Assembly: GCA_002261155.1 (NCBI GenBank)
Contig: NKXN01000075.1
Coordinates: 1-32,086, forward strand
Source of the DNA: Bacillaceae bacterium SAS-127
Lineage (GTDB): Bacteria; Bacillota; Bacilli; Bacillales; Domibacillaceae
Direction of reading: 5' to 3'
DNA length: 32,086 nucleotides
Part shown: piece by piece, positions 1 through 7,268 of the stretch
Layout of the letters: every line of letters begins with the position of its first letter
Position numbering within the stretch: position 1 is the stretch's first letter
Made by a program: the position numbers and the translations under genes
The notes under the pieces: generated by a model
What the model saw: only the letters and a program-made list of their open reading frames with translations
What the model was told of the DNA's origin: nothing
The model's database searches: none

Positions 1-229
1 CAGAACCGCCCCAGAGGGAAGTTCGATTCTCTCTGTTGCTTATGGTGGCAGCAAGCTGTCAAGAGACACCTTGCGTCAAGACCACTGCTTCCGTCTGGGA
101 GCGTCAGTCCCCGAGAAAGACGAGGGTGTCGTGTACACCTATGGACATCGTCCAGCTTCTGATCTCGAGGGGATCGACAAGAAACCCCCACCTCAAGTGA
201 AGTGCGAAGCGATAGGTGGGGGAGGTTCA
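1..229 (+). mobile_element. Right end of an IS200/IS605 (TnpB-type) insertion element, partial
   Basis: The first 229 bases do not belong to the MFS gene that follows. They end in a perfect 9-bp hairpin (185-193 with 214-222, CCCCCACCT/AGGTGGGGG) followed within a few bases by TTCA. The MFS homology starts exactly there, at 230. A subterminal hairpin, a short TTCA-like boundary and no inverted repeats or target duplication at this end are what IS200/IS605-family right ends look like. The transposase or TnpB gene itself would lie left of the window, so the family assignment is inference. No TnpB zinc-finger motif can be read in any frame here. An open frame does run through the whole element into the MFS remnant, but its element part has no recognisable protein character. 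Confidence 0.45.
91..229 (+). ncRNA. Candidate omega-RNA (reRNA) scaffold at the element end
   Basis: This stretch is dense in local stems: 97-100 with 108-111, 119-123 with 148-152 enclosing 125-129 with 135-139, and the terminal 185-193/214-222 hairpin. TnpB guide RNAs are known to come from the 3' end of tnpB and the right end of the element, with the guide read from flanking DNA. If that holds here, the guide would begin at about 230, inside the disrupted MFS gene. The stems are seen directly; the RNA function is inference and the 5' end is arbitrary. Confidence 0.3.
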
Positions 230-706
230 TCGCCGTTTTTAAAATCAACGATGGACGTAAGCTCGGGATGGGTGAGTGTTTTCTACTTTATCTTCGGTAT
301 TGCGGCTGTGATTGGTGGAGGTGCAGGCGGTTGGGCAGCTGATAAATGGGGGGCAAAGCGTACGATTTTAACAGCGATTTTATTATTTGCTGTGATCATC
401 TTTATGATTCCGAAAGTCACGTTCTCGATCCCATTATTTTTAGTATTTATGGTTTTATGGAGCATGTTGAGCTGGGGAATCAGCCCTGCGCAGCAAAGCT
501 ATATCATCGAAGCGGCACCAGAAACAGCGGACATCCAGCAAAGCTTGAACAATTCCGCTGCACATTTCGGGATCGCTTTAGGATCAACCGTAGGAGGAAT
601 CGTGATCAGTCATTACTCTGTCGAACAAAACGCGACAGTTGGCGGCGTCTTTGTCCTCCTTGCCTTCGCGACAGCTCTATTTTCGATTACCCGGACTCGT
701 AGCTGA
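230..706 (+). pseudogene. MFS transporter, 3' remnant disrupted by the insertion element
   Basis: About 158 codons encode the C-terminal part of a major facilitator superfamily permease of the AraJ/YdhP drug-efflux type. There are roughly five hydrophobic helices and a cytoplasmic-loop signature, GGWAADKWGAKR, near residue 28 of the remnant, which resembles the GxxxDRxG(R/K)R loop. A complete member is near 390-400 residues, so over half is missing. The homology begins with SPFLK immediately after the hairpin and TTCA of the upstream element, so insertion explains the loss. The reading frame happens to stay open back into the element from a TTG at 71, but that part has no transporter character. 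The product is probably non-functional. The 5' half should lie beyond the element, outside the window. Confidence 0.75.
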
Positions 707-718
707 GCCGGGTTTTTT
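689..718 (+). terminator. Rho-independent terminator
   Basis: ACCCGG-A-CTC (689-698) pairs with GAGCCGGGT (705-713), with one bulged A, and is followed by TTTTTT. It overlaps the last codons and stop of the MFS remnant. Confidence 0.8.
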
Positions 719-770
719 CTTATATAATAGTAAGATATTAATGTGGGATAAACAGAAAAGGGAGCCAATT

Positions 771-1274
771 ATGCATAGAAAATGGAGTAAGGTCAAAAAA
801 CAATTAGATGGATTGATATGCGACAGTTTAAGGGAGCGCATTTTGTTCCAAGTGACAAATTATCGTAAAGCTCATGATCAGCTGGGGAGAGTTTTTATTC
901 GAGTAGATCAAAAAGAAGTCATTAGTATGTGCTCAATAAAGACGGAATCGGAAATCAACGAAAGAGAATATGAGCTAAGAGATGATGATGATATATACAA
1001 TAGAAGTGAAAATTTAAGGATCGAAGAACAAGCTAGAAAGTGGGCAAACGCTGATGGTTATTTTGAACAGACTGATTTTTTTCAAGCGCTGGACGAGTAT
1101 TTTTCCGTGAAAATTGAGCAGGCTCTTCGTTCAACTAATCCTCTCGTTAAGATGTTGGCCGTTATTGATCGCAGAACTGGAAAATGTACGCTGTTAAAAC
1201 TTCAGGAGCAGATGGAAGAGGAGCATCCATTTGTGAAGTATATGTATGAGTTAAGGATGGAAACTAGCTGCTAA
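771..1274 (+). CDS. SF0329 family protein
   Basis: This encodes a 167-residue soluble protein of unknown function. The N-terminal block (KWSKVKKQLDGLICDSL, then RILFQVTNYRKAHDQLGR at about residues 18-45) and the block LAVIDRRTGKCTLLKL near residue 125 are typical of the small uncharacterised SF0329 family found across bacteria. There is no signal peptide or membrane segment, and charged residues are abundant (EREYELRDDDD). The ATG at 771 is preferred over the longer open frame because AAGGGAGCC lies seven bases upstream and because the upstream extension would overlap the MFS gene and its terminator. TATAAT at 723-728 could be its -10 element, but no good -35 is seen. It stands alone between two terminators. 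Confidence 0.75.
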   Translation: MHRKWSKVKKQLDGLICDSLRERILFQVTNYRKAHDQLGRVFIRVDQKEVISMCSIKTESEINEREYELRDDDDIYNRSENLRIEEQARKWANADGYFEQTDFFQALDEYFSVKIEQALRSTNPLVKMLAVIDRRTGKCTLLKLQEQMEEEHPFVKYMYELRMETSC

Positions 1275-1282
1275 ATAGAAAT

Positions 1283-1311
1283 AAAACAAAGCGTATTTTT
1301 CACGCTTTGTT
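1283..1311. terminator. Terminator between convergent genes (stronger for the minus strand)
   Basis: AACAAAGCGT (1285-1294) pairs with ACGCTTTGTT (1302-1311), a perfect 10-bp stem. On the minus strand it is followed by TTTTATTT, so it mainly ends the redox cassette. The stop codon of the thioredoxin gene lies at the edge of the stem. Confidence 0.7.
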
Positions 1312-1871
1312 CAGTCAATGCTATTCATTAAATCTTCCATGATTGTTTCGTCCATAGGACCGACGACTTTTTCTTGGATGAGACCATTGGAGTCGATGAT
1401 GTAGCTCGTTGGGATCGTGTACGCTTGATATTCTGGTCCGACTGTTCCTTGTTCATCAAGTGGAATCGGGAAGGTGAGTTCGTACTCGTCGACGAAGTCT
1501 CGAATACTTGCTTTCCCTTTATCTGTGTTCGTTAAGTTGACGGCTAAAATGGCGATTTCATTGTCTTTATTTTTTTCGTAAAAAGATTGCATATGTGGCA
1601 TTTCTGCTTTACAAGGTGGGCACCATGTGGCCCAAAAGTTGAGAATTACTTTCTTGCCTTTATAATCTGAGAGTTGGACTTGTTCTCCAGTTAACGTCGT
1701 CAATTCAAAATCAGGTGGTATGTTTCCGGGGTCAAGCCCGATTGGCTCGGTTGAATTGACTTCCTCTTGTTGTATAGTTGATTCGGCTTTATTGTCGGGT
1801 TTCCAAACATTGACGATGATGATGCCGAAAGTTAAAGCTAAGATCGCGAATGTTAACATTTTTTTCTTCAT
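1311..1871 (-). CDS. TlpA/ResA-like membrane-anchored thioredoxin
   Basis: This encodes a 186-residue thiol-disulfide oxidoreductase facing the outside of the membrane. Residues 5-22 form a single hydrophobic anchor without a clear cleavage site. A linker follows, and then an AhpC-TSA/Redoxin fold from about residue 50. The active site is WCPPC (Cys84, Cys87) and the cis-proline loop is TIPTSYIID near residue 155. The family (ResA, StoA, TlpA) reduces apocytochrome c haem sites or spore-cortex proteins using electrons passed through CcdA, which is encoded in the same minus-strand cluster. AAAGGAGG sits upstream of the ATG. Whether its target is cytochrome maturation, sporulation or general repair cannot be told from sequence. 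The B. subtilis resABC genes are not beside it. Confidence 0.88.
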   Translation of the reverse strand: MKKKMLTFAILALTFGIIIVNVWKPDNKAESTIQQEEVNSTEPIGLDPGNIPPDFELTTLTGEQVQLSDYKGKKVILNFWATWCPPCKAEMPHMQSFYEKNKDNEIAILAVNLTNTDKGKASIRDFVDEYELTFPIPLDEQGTVGPEYQAYTIPTSYIIDSNGLIQEKVVGPMDETIMEDLMNSID

Positions 1872-1911
1872 GGCGCGTCGCCTCCTTTAACAAAAGTATG
1901 AACGGCTTTTG

Positions 1912-2973
1912 TTAAGGATTGATGAAGAAATCAACATGAAGTGGAAGCGTGATCGAAAAACGATGATGATGTCCGTCTGTTTCCACGCTAATCGACCCTT
2001 GATGCGCTTCAATAATTCGGCGAGCGATAGCAAGTCCTAACCCCGTCCCCGGTGTACTTCTTGAACGCTCTATTCGATAAAAACGATCGAAAATCATCTC
2101 TTTTTGCTCTGGATCAATCCATTGGCCATAGTGGGAAAGGGTGATTCGATACGTGTGATCTACACAAATGCCACGGATATAGAAGTGGTTTCCTTCATTA
2201 TAATCAATCGTATTTTGCAAAAGATTCGTCAACACTTGCTTCAAGCCATCTTTATGTCCCTTCACAATCGCTGGTTCAAAGTCCGCCTCGAATGTCGAAA
2301 ACGTATGCTGTAGTTTTAAATCAAAAGCAGTGACCGATTCATGAAGCAGTTTGTCCATCTCGATCTCTTCAAAAGGCTTCTGTAAAAAATAAATGCCTTT
2401 GTCCCAAGCGTTCAATTCGGTAATTAACTCGACTACTCGCGTAATGCGCTGTGATTCATCCAAAAGGGAGCCAAATAATGCAGCATCGCCTTTAATGACT
2501 TCATGATGAAGCGCTTCTAAATAACCGTTAATATTAGTCAGAGGTGTTCGCAATTCGTGAGCGATATCCTTTAACATTTCTTCTCGCTGATTTTGGACAG
2601 ATGCTAACGTTTCGACCATTTGATTGAAATTACTCGCCAATTCAGCCAATCCGCTAGAAGTAGAGACATCGACTGGAGCGGGGGTGCGGCCAGCAGAAAC
2701 CTCTTTTGCCGCATTGGATAAAATTTTGACTGGCTTCACAATTTGTTTAGCGAAGAAATAATGGAAGACGCCGGCAATGACGAAAGAAAGAACGCTGACG
2801 ATCACTAAAAAGATGTTCAGCATTTGCACGAGCTGTGGACCCGTAATATTTTCGGCATTGACTAAAAAACAGGCGTAGTCTTTGACAGACATGCCTGCTA
2901 GTAAGATGACGAGAGCGATCACGAGACTATTGACGATGACTAATTTGGAAAGTAATAATTTAAAGTCCTGCAA
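1912..2973 (-). CDS. Membrane sensor histidine kinase (with atypical G1 box)
   Basis: This encodes a 353-residue kinase. Two membrane helices (about 10-29 and 52-74) flank a short extracytoplasmic segment of about 22 residues. A HAMP domain (75-127), a HisKA domain with phospho-acceptor His139 (DIAHELRTPLTN) and a HATPase_c domain with N-box NLLQNTIDYNEG and G2 box GTGLGL follow. The G1 box reads LSHYGQWIDPE: the usual D-x-G-x-G has His for Asp and Trp for the second Gly, so ATP binding may be unusual. The tiny sensor loop suggests that it senses the membrane or a partner protein rather than a large ligand. It starts at TTG, overlapping the end of the response-regulator gene by 14 bases, so the pair is translationally coupled. 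Confidence 0.88.
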   Translation of the reverse strand: MQDFKLLLSKLVIVNSLVIALVILLAGMSVKDYACFLVNAENITGPQLVQMLNIFLVIVSVLSFVIAGVFHYFFAKQIVKPVKILSNAAKEVSAGRTPAPVDVSTSSGLAELASNFNQMVETLASVQNQREEMLKDIAHELRTPLTNINGYLEALHHEVIKGDAALFGSLLDESQRITRVVELITELNAWDKGIYFLQKPFEEIEMDKLLHESVTAFDLKLQHTFSTFEADFEPAIVKGHKDGLKQVLTNLLQNTIDYNEGNHFYIRGICVDHTYRITLSHYGQWIDPEQKEMIFDRFYRIERSRSTPGTGLGLAIARRIIEAHQGSISVETDGHHHRFSITLPLHVDFFINP

Positions 2974-3658
2974 ATTTATACCCCATTCCTCGCACGGTCT
3001 GGATGTAATCTTGTGGCGTTTTTTCTTTTATTTTTTCACGAAGATTTTTAATATGAACGTCGATCGTTCGCTCGGTGACCGCTTTTTCATGATGCTGATA
3101 CAAATACGTTAAAATTTGCTCGCGTGATAACACTTGTTCAGGGTGTTGCATGAACAAGTGCAGCAAGCGGAATTCAAAATTAGTGAGTTCTAACAATTCA
3201 CCATTCCATTTCGCTTCACCTTTGACAGGCTTCACTGTTAATCCATTGAAACTAAGCTTGCCACAACGACTAGACGTTCTTCGCAAAACCGCTTCGACTC
3301 TAACCATCAGCTCAGCGGGACTGAACGGCTTCACAACGTAGTCATCAGCCCCTAATTTAAAGCCGTCAATTCGATTCTTTTCGGATACTTTCGCTGTTAA
3401 CATAATGATGGGCATGAGGTTTTTTAAATCTTCACGTACCCAGCGGCATATTTCTTCCCCGCTGATTTTTGGCAACATTAAATCAAGAATTAATAAGCAC
3501 GGGTCTAGTTGTTCAATTAGTTCTTTCGCTGTTTGTCCATCCGCCGCTTCAATAACTTCATATCCTTCTTTCATTAAATAAATTTTGACGAGCTGTCGGA
3601 TTTTATCGTCATCTTCCACAATTAAGACCGTTTTTCCGATTAAATGGGTGGCTGTCAA
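2960..3658 (-). CDS. OmpR/PhoB-family response regulator
   Basis: This encodes a 232-residue protein. The receiver domain (9-121) has the acidic pocket EDDD, phospho-acceptor Asp59 (LLILDLMLP), Thr in MLTAK and the conserved Lys in VVKPFSP. A winged helix follows (about 133-230) with the family's TERTIDVHIKNLREKI recognition helix and YIQTVRGMGYKF wing. The start is TTG at 3658, placed by GGAGG eight bases upstream. It lies between ccdA and its partner kinase, and the four genes run the same way with short gaps, which implies one redox-related operon. No operator is evident, so its regulon is unknown. Confidence 0.93.
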   Translation of the reverse strand: MTATHLIGKTVLIVEDDDKIRQLVKIYLMKEGYEVIEAADGQTAKELIEQLDPCLLILDLMLPKISGEEICRWVREDLKNLMPIIMLTAKVSEKNRIDGFKLGADDYVVKPFSPAELMVRVEAVLRRTSSRCGKLSFNGLTVKPVKGEAKWNGELLELTNFEFRLLHLFMQHPEQVLSREQILTYLYQHHEKAVTERTIDVHIKNLREKIKEKTPQDYIQTVRGMGYKFAGL

Positions 3659-3675
3659 TGGTGATCCCTCCTTCG

Positions 3676-4389
3676 TTAAAACTGAAATAAACTATAGGCT
3701 GAGAGCCAAGCGCTAATTTTTTGCATTTGTCCGCTTAACACGAGCAAGCCAAGGCCGATCATAATCATGCCGTTCACAAATGATAACTTCGACAAGTATT
3801 TATTGATTCGCTTCATCGCTTTTAATGAATAGGAAATGGCGATCGAGATGAGGAAAAAAGGAATCGCCATTCCGAGTGAATAAGCCGTTAGCAAAAACAT
3901 CCCTTGATTGACGGTATCGGATGAGCTTGCCAATAATAAAATGGACGATAACGCTAGGCCGACACACGGCGACCAGCCGCTCGCAAAAGCCATGCCGAGC
4001 ACCATTGAGCTGAACATGCCTTTTGGCTTTTGATCTGTTTGTATTTTCTTTTCCATCATAAGAAACTTAATATTAATAAGTCCAGCCATTTGCAATCCAA
4101 AGATAATGATCAATAAACCAGCTACTTGCATCACAACCCATCGATAATCCATAAATATTTTTCCTAAAAAAGTAGCGGATGCCCCCATAATGATAAAGAT
4201 GAAGCTAAATCCGAGAACGAAGCCAATCGAGCGCGTGATTAATTTATTTCTCTCTACTTGTAGTTGAGCATTTTCAATCGTTCCACCTGTTAAATGGGTG
4301 ACGTAAGCAGGTAATAAAGGGAAGACGCATGGGGAGAAAAACGATAATATCCCTGCGGTAAAAGCAAATAATAAGCCAACATCAGTCAT
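3676..4389 (-). CDS. ccdA: Cytochrome c biogenesis/thiol transporter CcdA (DsbD transmembrane family)
   Basis: This encodes a 237-residue polytopic protein with six hydrophobic helices. The two conserved cysteines sit in FSPCVFPLLP (Cys21) and GWSPCVGL (Cys142). These shuttle reducing equivalents from cytoplasmic thioredoxin across the membrane to extracytoplasmic thioredoxin-like proteins such as ResA. The ATG at 4389 is chosen over a GTG nine bases upstream because AAGGAG lies eight bases before the ATG and would collide with the GTG. Its natural partner, the WCPPC protein, is encoded at the other end of the same minus-strand cluster, with a two-component system between them. Confidence 0.92.
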   Translation of the reverse strand: MTDVGLLFAFTAGILSFFSPCVFPLLPAYVTHLTGGTIENAQLQVERNKLITRSIGFVLGFSFIFIIMGASATFLGKIFMDYRWVVMQVAGLLIIIFGLQMAGLINIKFLMMEKKIQTDQKPKGMFSSMVLGMAFASGWSPCVGLALSSILLLASSSDTVNQGMFLLTAYSLGMAIPFFLISIAISYSLKAMKRINKYLSKLSFVNGMIMIGLGLLVLSGQMQKISAWLSAYSLFQF

Positions 4390-4511
4390 TTGAATCACTC
4401 CTTTCTTTCATCATGAATGACTTCTGTTAAGTTTTCATGAAGATCGTATAAAACATTTCATCTCTCACATACTAACGAAGTACGGCTATCACTTAAAAAG
4501 GGGATGACTCA

Positions 4512-5132
4512 ATGCAATTTCAAAGTGGGCAAACTCATCAAAATATGCAAACAGGGGCGGTACCTCAACAACTGAACCATGGTGGGCATGAAGTGATGGA
4601 TGTTCATGAGGTGTTATCGGGTTCGATCGGAGCGATGAATCAGTACACGATGCTGAGACAATATGTGAAGGATCAGGAGCTGCTAGGTATTCTCGATCGA
4701 CAATATCAATTTATGCAGCAGGAATATAACACGACGGTTGATTGTTTCCATTCCGGCCAAGATCCGGCTGTTCCGACACAGAGCTATGAGATGACCCAAG
4801 ATAACGACTTCATTTATGGACTTACGCCAACCCAACCGAAGAAGCCGATACAATCTATTTCTGAAATAACGGATGAGAACGTGTCTGGATTGATGCTTGG
4901 CGCAGTGAAAGCTTCTGCTGCGACAAAAGCGATGGCTGCTTGTGAAGTGACCAATCCGGTCGTTCGTCGCGTACTTGCGGATTCCGTACCGAACTGCATT
5001 GAAATGGCGTATGAACTTTCCATTTATCAAAACAAACATCATTACTACCAAGTGCCGCAATTTTCCCAACAGGATATGCAGCAAATGGTTCAAGAATTTG
5101 CCCCTGCCCAAGGCAATCCAACTGCCCATTAA
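4512..5132 (+). CDS. CotF-family spore coat protein
   Basis: This encodes a 206-residue protein rich in Gln, Met, His and Tyr. A disordered Gln/His-rich head (1-25) is followed by the CotF-type helical-bundle core: HEVLSGSIGAMNQYTMLRQY at about residues 32-51, then a block after residue 120 with LMLGAVKASA and a CEVTNPVVRR stretch near 144-153. The C-terminus is again Gln-rich and ends in His. The family forms part of the inner spore coat of Bacillaceae, though some members are ferritin-like and may have other roles. AAGGGG precedes the ATG and a strong terminator follows, so it is a single-gene unit. No sigma-K or sigma-G promoter was recognised with confidence. Confidence 0.85.
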   Translation: MQFQSGQTHQNMQTGAVPQQLNHGGHEVMDVHEVLSGSIGAMNQYTMLRQYVKDQELLGILDRQYQFMQQEYNTTVDCFHSGQDPAVPTQSYEMTQDNDFIYGLTPTQPKKPIQSISEITDENVSGLMLGAVKASAATKAMAACEVTNPVVRRVLADSVPNCIEMAYELSIYQNKHHYYQVPQFSQQDMQQMVQEFAPAQGNPTAH

Positions 5133-5134
5133 AA

Positions 5135-5176
5135 AAACAGAAACGCCGTCCTTTTGTGAGGATGGCGTTTCTGTTT
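5135..5176 (+). terminator. Terminator-like hairpin after the coat gene
   Basis: A 17-bp stem, 5135-5151 with 5160-5176, has one G-U pair and the eight-base loop TTTTGTGA. The T tract after it is short (the TTT ending at 5176), so it could also act on antisense transcription, where a run of T follows. Confidence 0.7.
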
Positions 5177-5178
5177 AC

Positions 5179-5187
5179 TGGTATAAT
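5179..5187 (+). promoter_or_regulatory. Extended -10 promoter for the DEAD-box helicase gene
   Basis: TGGTATAAT is a perfect extended -10 element (TGn-TATAAT) lying immediately after the coat-gene hairpin. Start of transcription near 5194 would leave a leader of about 12 bases containing GAGGTG before the ATG at 5206. No -35 match is present, which is usual for extended -10 promoters. Confidence 0.5.
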
Positions 5188-5205
5188 GAATGAAGAGGTG
5201 AACCA

Positions 5206-6384
5206 ATGAATACATTTATCGATTTAGGCATACATGAACGCTGGGCGAAAAAACTAAGCGACCAGAGCATCAATGAGCCGACTCCAATTCAGCAAGAAGC
5301 GATTCCATTTTTATTAAATGGGGAGGACGTAATTGCGCAAGCTAAGACTGGTACAGGAAAAACATTTGCTTTTTTACTACCAATCCTTGAAAAAATAGAT
5401 ACGGAAAAAAGTTATATTCAATCACTAATCGTGACGCCAACGAGAGAATTGGCATTGCAAATCACAGCCGAATTACAACAACTAACGAAAGATGAAGATG
5501 TGAATGCATTAGCTGTTTACGGCGGTCAAGACGTCGAACAACAATTGAAACGACTGAAGCAGCATATACATATCGTTGTCGGAACGCCCGGCCGATTGTT
5601 AGATCATATTCGTCGAGGAACCGTTGATTTAACGGATGTATCAACGTTAATTCTCGATGAAGCTGATCAAATGTTGCACATCGGCTTTTTAGATGAAGTC
5701 GAGTCGATCATTCGCGAAACGCCGTTCACAAGACAAACGGCTTTATTTTCTGCAACGATGCCAAAAGAAGTTCGCCAATTAGCGAAACGCTATATGCGTG
5801 AGCCACATTCGATCCAGGTGCACAGTAAAGACATGACGGTAGAAAAAATTAGCCAGTATGTCATCGAAACGACCGATCGCCGTAAACAACAGGCGCTGTG
5901 CCAAACGATCGACGAAGCTCAACCGTTTTTAGGCATTATTTTTTGCCGAACGAAGCGCCGAGTCAGTAAGCTTTGCGATGAAATGAAAGCGAAAGGCTAC
6001 AATATTGACGAGCTGCATGGCGACTTGTCCCAAGCGAAAAGGGAGCGAGTAATGAAGCGATTCCGTGATTGCGAACTTCATTTACTAGCAGCGACAGATG
6101 TTGCGGCTCGTGGACTCGACGTTGAGGGAGTGACGCATGTATTTAACTACGACATTCCACAAGATGTCGAAAGCTATGTTCATCGTATCGGCCGAACAGG
6201 GCGAGCAGGGGAAGACGGAGCGGCCTTCACCTTTGTGGCTTTGAAAGACAAAGACTTGCTGAATGCGCTTGAAACAGGACTTGGACGTAAGTTGGAGCGA
6301 AAAGAAGTCGAGGTGGGGGAGTTGCCGGTCGTTAACAATCGAGCGAATCGTCCTTCTGGAAAGAAAAATAACCGTAGAAGATGA
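5206..6384 (+). CDS. DEAD-box ATP-dependent RNA helicase
   Basis: This encodes a 392-residue helicase with all core motifs: Q motif ([10 protein letters not shown], 24-33), Walker A AKTGTGKT (46-53), PTREL, TPGR (127-130), DEAD (151-154), SAT (182-184), and in the second domain [16 protein letters not shown] and [10 protein letters not shown]. The tail after about residue 350 is short, basic and Asn/Arg-rich (SGKKNNRRR) and lacks the RNA-recognition domain of DbpA/YxiN. It is shorter than CshA and CshB, so it is a compact DEAD protein, probably for ribosome assembly or RNA turnover, perhaps in the cold. It is not obviously B. subtilis YfmL. It has its own promoter and terminator. Confidence 0.93.
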   Translation: MNTFIDLGIHERWAKKLSDQSINEPTPIQQEAIPFLLNGEDVIAQAKTGTGKTFAFLLPILEKIDTEKSYIQSLIVTPTRELALQITAELQQLTKDEDVNALAVYGGQDVEQQLKRLKQHIHIVVGTPGRLLDHIRRGTVDLTDVSTLILDEADQMLHIGFLDEVESIIRETPFTRQTALFSATMPKEVRQLAKRYMREPHSIQVHSKDMTVEKISQYVIETTDRRKQQALCQTIDEAQPFLGIIFCRTKRRVSKLCDEMKAKGYNIDELHGDLSQAKRERVMKRFRDCELHLLAATDVAARGLDVEGVTHVFNYDIPQDVESYVHRIGRTGRAGEDGAAFTFVALKDKDLLNALETGLGRKLERKEVEVGELPVVNNRANRPSGKKNNRRR

Positions 6385-6386
6385 GT

Positions 6387-6412
6387 AAAACCAGCCTGTG
6401 GGCTGGTTTTTA
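6387..6412 (+). terminator. Rho-independent terminator of the helicase gene
   Basis: AAAACCAGCC (6387-6396), loop TGTG, GGCTGGTTTT (6401-6410), then TATTT. The stem is perfect. Confidence 0.9.
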
Positions 6413-6514
6413 TTTAGTGAACTTTTTCGCTTGTCGGTGAGATTTTATATATTTCAGTCTAAAGGCGAGATAGCCTTAAAATGATTCCAAAAACATTAGT
6501 GACACAACATTATT

Positions 6515-7267
6515 CTACACCCCATTTGAAGACCCCCATTCGTCCATTTTAACTTGCAATCCTCGCGAAGCTCGAAAAGAAATGTAACAGATTTCTCCAC
6601 TTGTCATTGTTAATGTTCGATCTTTTTTATTAATTTCTCGAACATGCTGTAGATTGATAATATAGCTTTTATGACAGCGGTAAAATCGGCTGTCTAGGCT
6701 TTCAAGTTCCTTTAACTTACCATAAAATTCATAGTGTCCTTTTTTAGTATGTAATTCTATTTTATGAACTTGACTAGATGTAGCAAAAAAATAAATTTCT
6801 TCATAGGGAATGTTTTTAATAAGCTCCCCAATTTTTAACTGGAAGTAGTGTCCCTCATCTACATGTCCTAATTGTTTATATTTTTGATAAGCAACTTCTA
6901 ACGCTGTGATTAGTTGATGTGTAAGCTCCACTTTCTCTCTTTTTACTATGAAGTCAAGTGCGGCCAATTTATATGTAAAAGTTAGTTGAAGCATTTCTGC
7001 ATGTGTAGTTACAAAAATAATACTTGCTTGAGGGTCATGTTCCCGAATGTTACTGGCTAATTCTAGACCTGTTAAAGAGCTTCCCAATTCAATATCTAAA
7101 AAATAACAATCCGCTCGATCGTGTTCTATATAAGTGAGTACGTCTTCAGGACTAGATGTTGCTAAGGCGAATTTTATACTCGGATACTGTATCAGCGCAT
7201 ATTTTCGTAGCTTTGAATAAATATATTCAAGTTGTGCAGCATCGTCCTCGCAAATTATCACTTTCAC
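6515..7267 (-). CDS. AgrA-like LytTR response regulator
   Basis: This encodes a 250-residue protein. The receiver domain (1-125) has the acidic pair CEDD and phospho-acceptor Asp58 (YFLDIELG). A LytTR DNA-binding domain (about 140-245) carries the family blocks EEIYFFATSSQVHKIEL, FYRCHKSYIINL and ISFRASRG. LytTR regulators such as AgrA, ComE and PlnC bind pairs of short direct repeats two helical turns apart, and a matching pair lies at 8991-9021. The start is GTG, placed by GGAG eight bases upstream. The gap to the kinase stop codon is a single base. It is the output of the agr-type locus, and the ABC operon on the other side of the repeats is a likely target. Confidence 0.9.
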   Translation of the reverse strand: MKVIICEDDAAQLEYIYSKLRKYALIQYPSIKFALATSSPEDVLTYIEHDRADCYFLDIELGSSLTGLELASNIREHDPQASIIFVTTHAEMLQLTFTYKLAALDFIVKREKVELTHQLITALEVAYQKYKQLGHVDEGHYFQLKIGELIKNIPYEEIYFFATSSQVHKIELHTKKGHYEFYGKLKELESLDSRFYRCHKSYIINLQHVREINKKDRTLTMTSGEICYISFRASRGLQVKMDEWGSSNGV

Positions 7268-7268
7268 G

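Noticed and set aside
15-40. GTTCGATTC at 21-29, like the T-loop of a tRNA
   Set aside because: No acceptor stem, D-arm or anticodon arm can be built around it; it is more simply part of a small hairpin in the element end.
71-706. A single 211-codon protein fusing the element end to the MFS remnant
   Set aside because: The first 50 residues have no transporter character and the start is a TTG without a ribosome site; the open frame across the junction is most simply chance.
639-770. N-terminal extension of the SF0329 protein
   Set aside because: It overlaps the MFS end and crosses the terminator; a good ribosome site stands before the ATG at 771.
4683-5129. 148-codon antisense frame opposite the CotF-like gene
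   Set aside because: No ribosome site or recognisable motif; it mirrors the codon pattern of the coat gene.
6411-6514. Small hairpin AAGGC/GCCTT near 6463-6478 as a terminator for the LytTR regulator gene
   Set aside because: Only five base pairs and no T tract on the minus strand.
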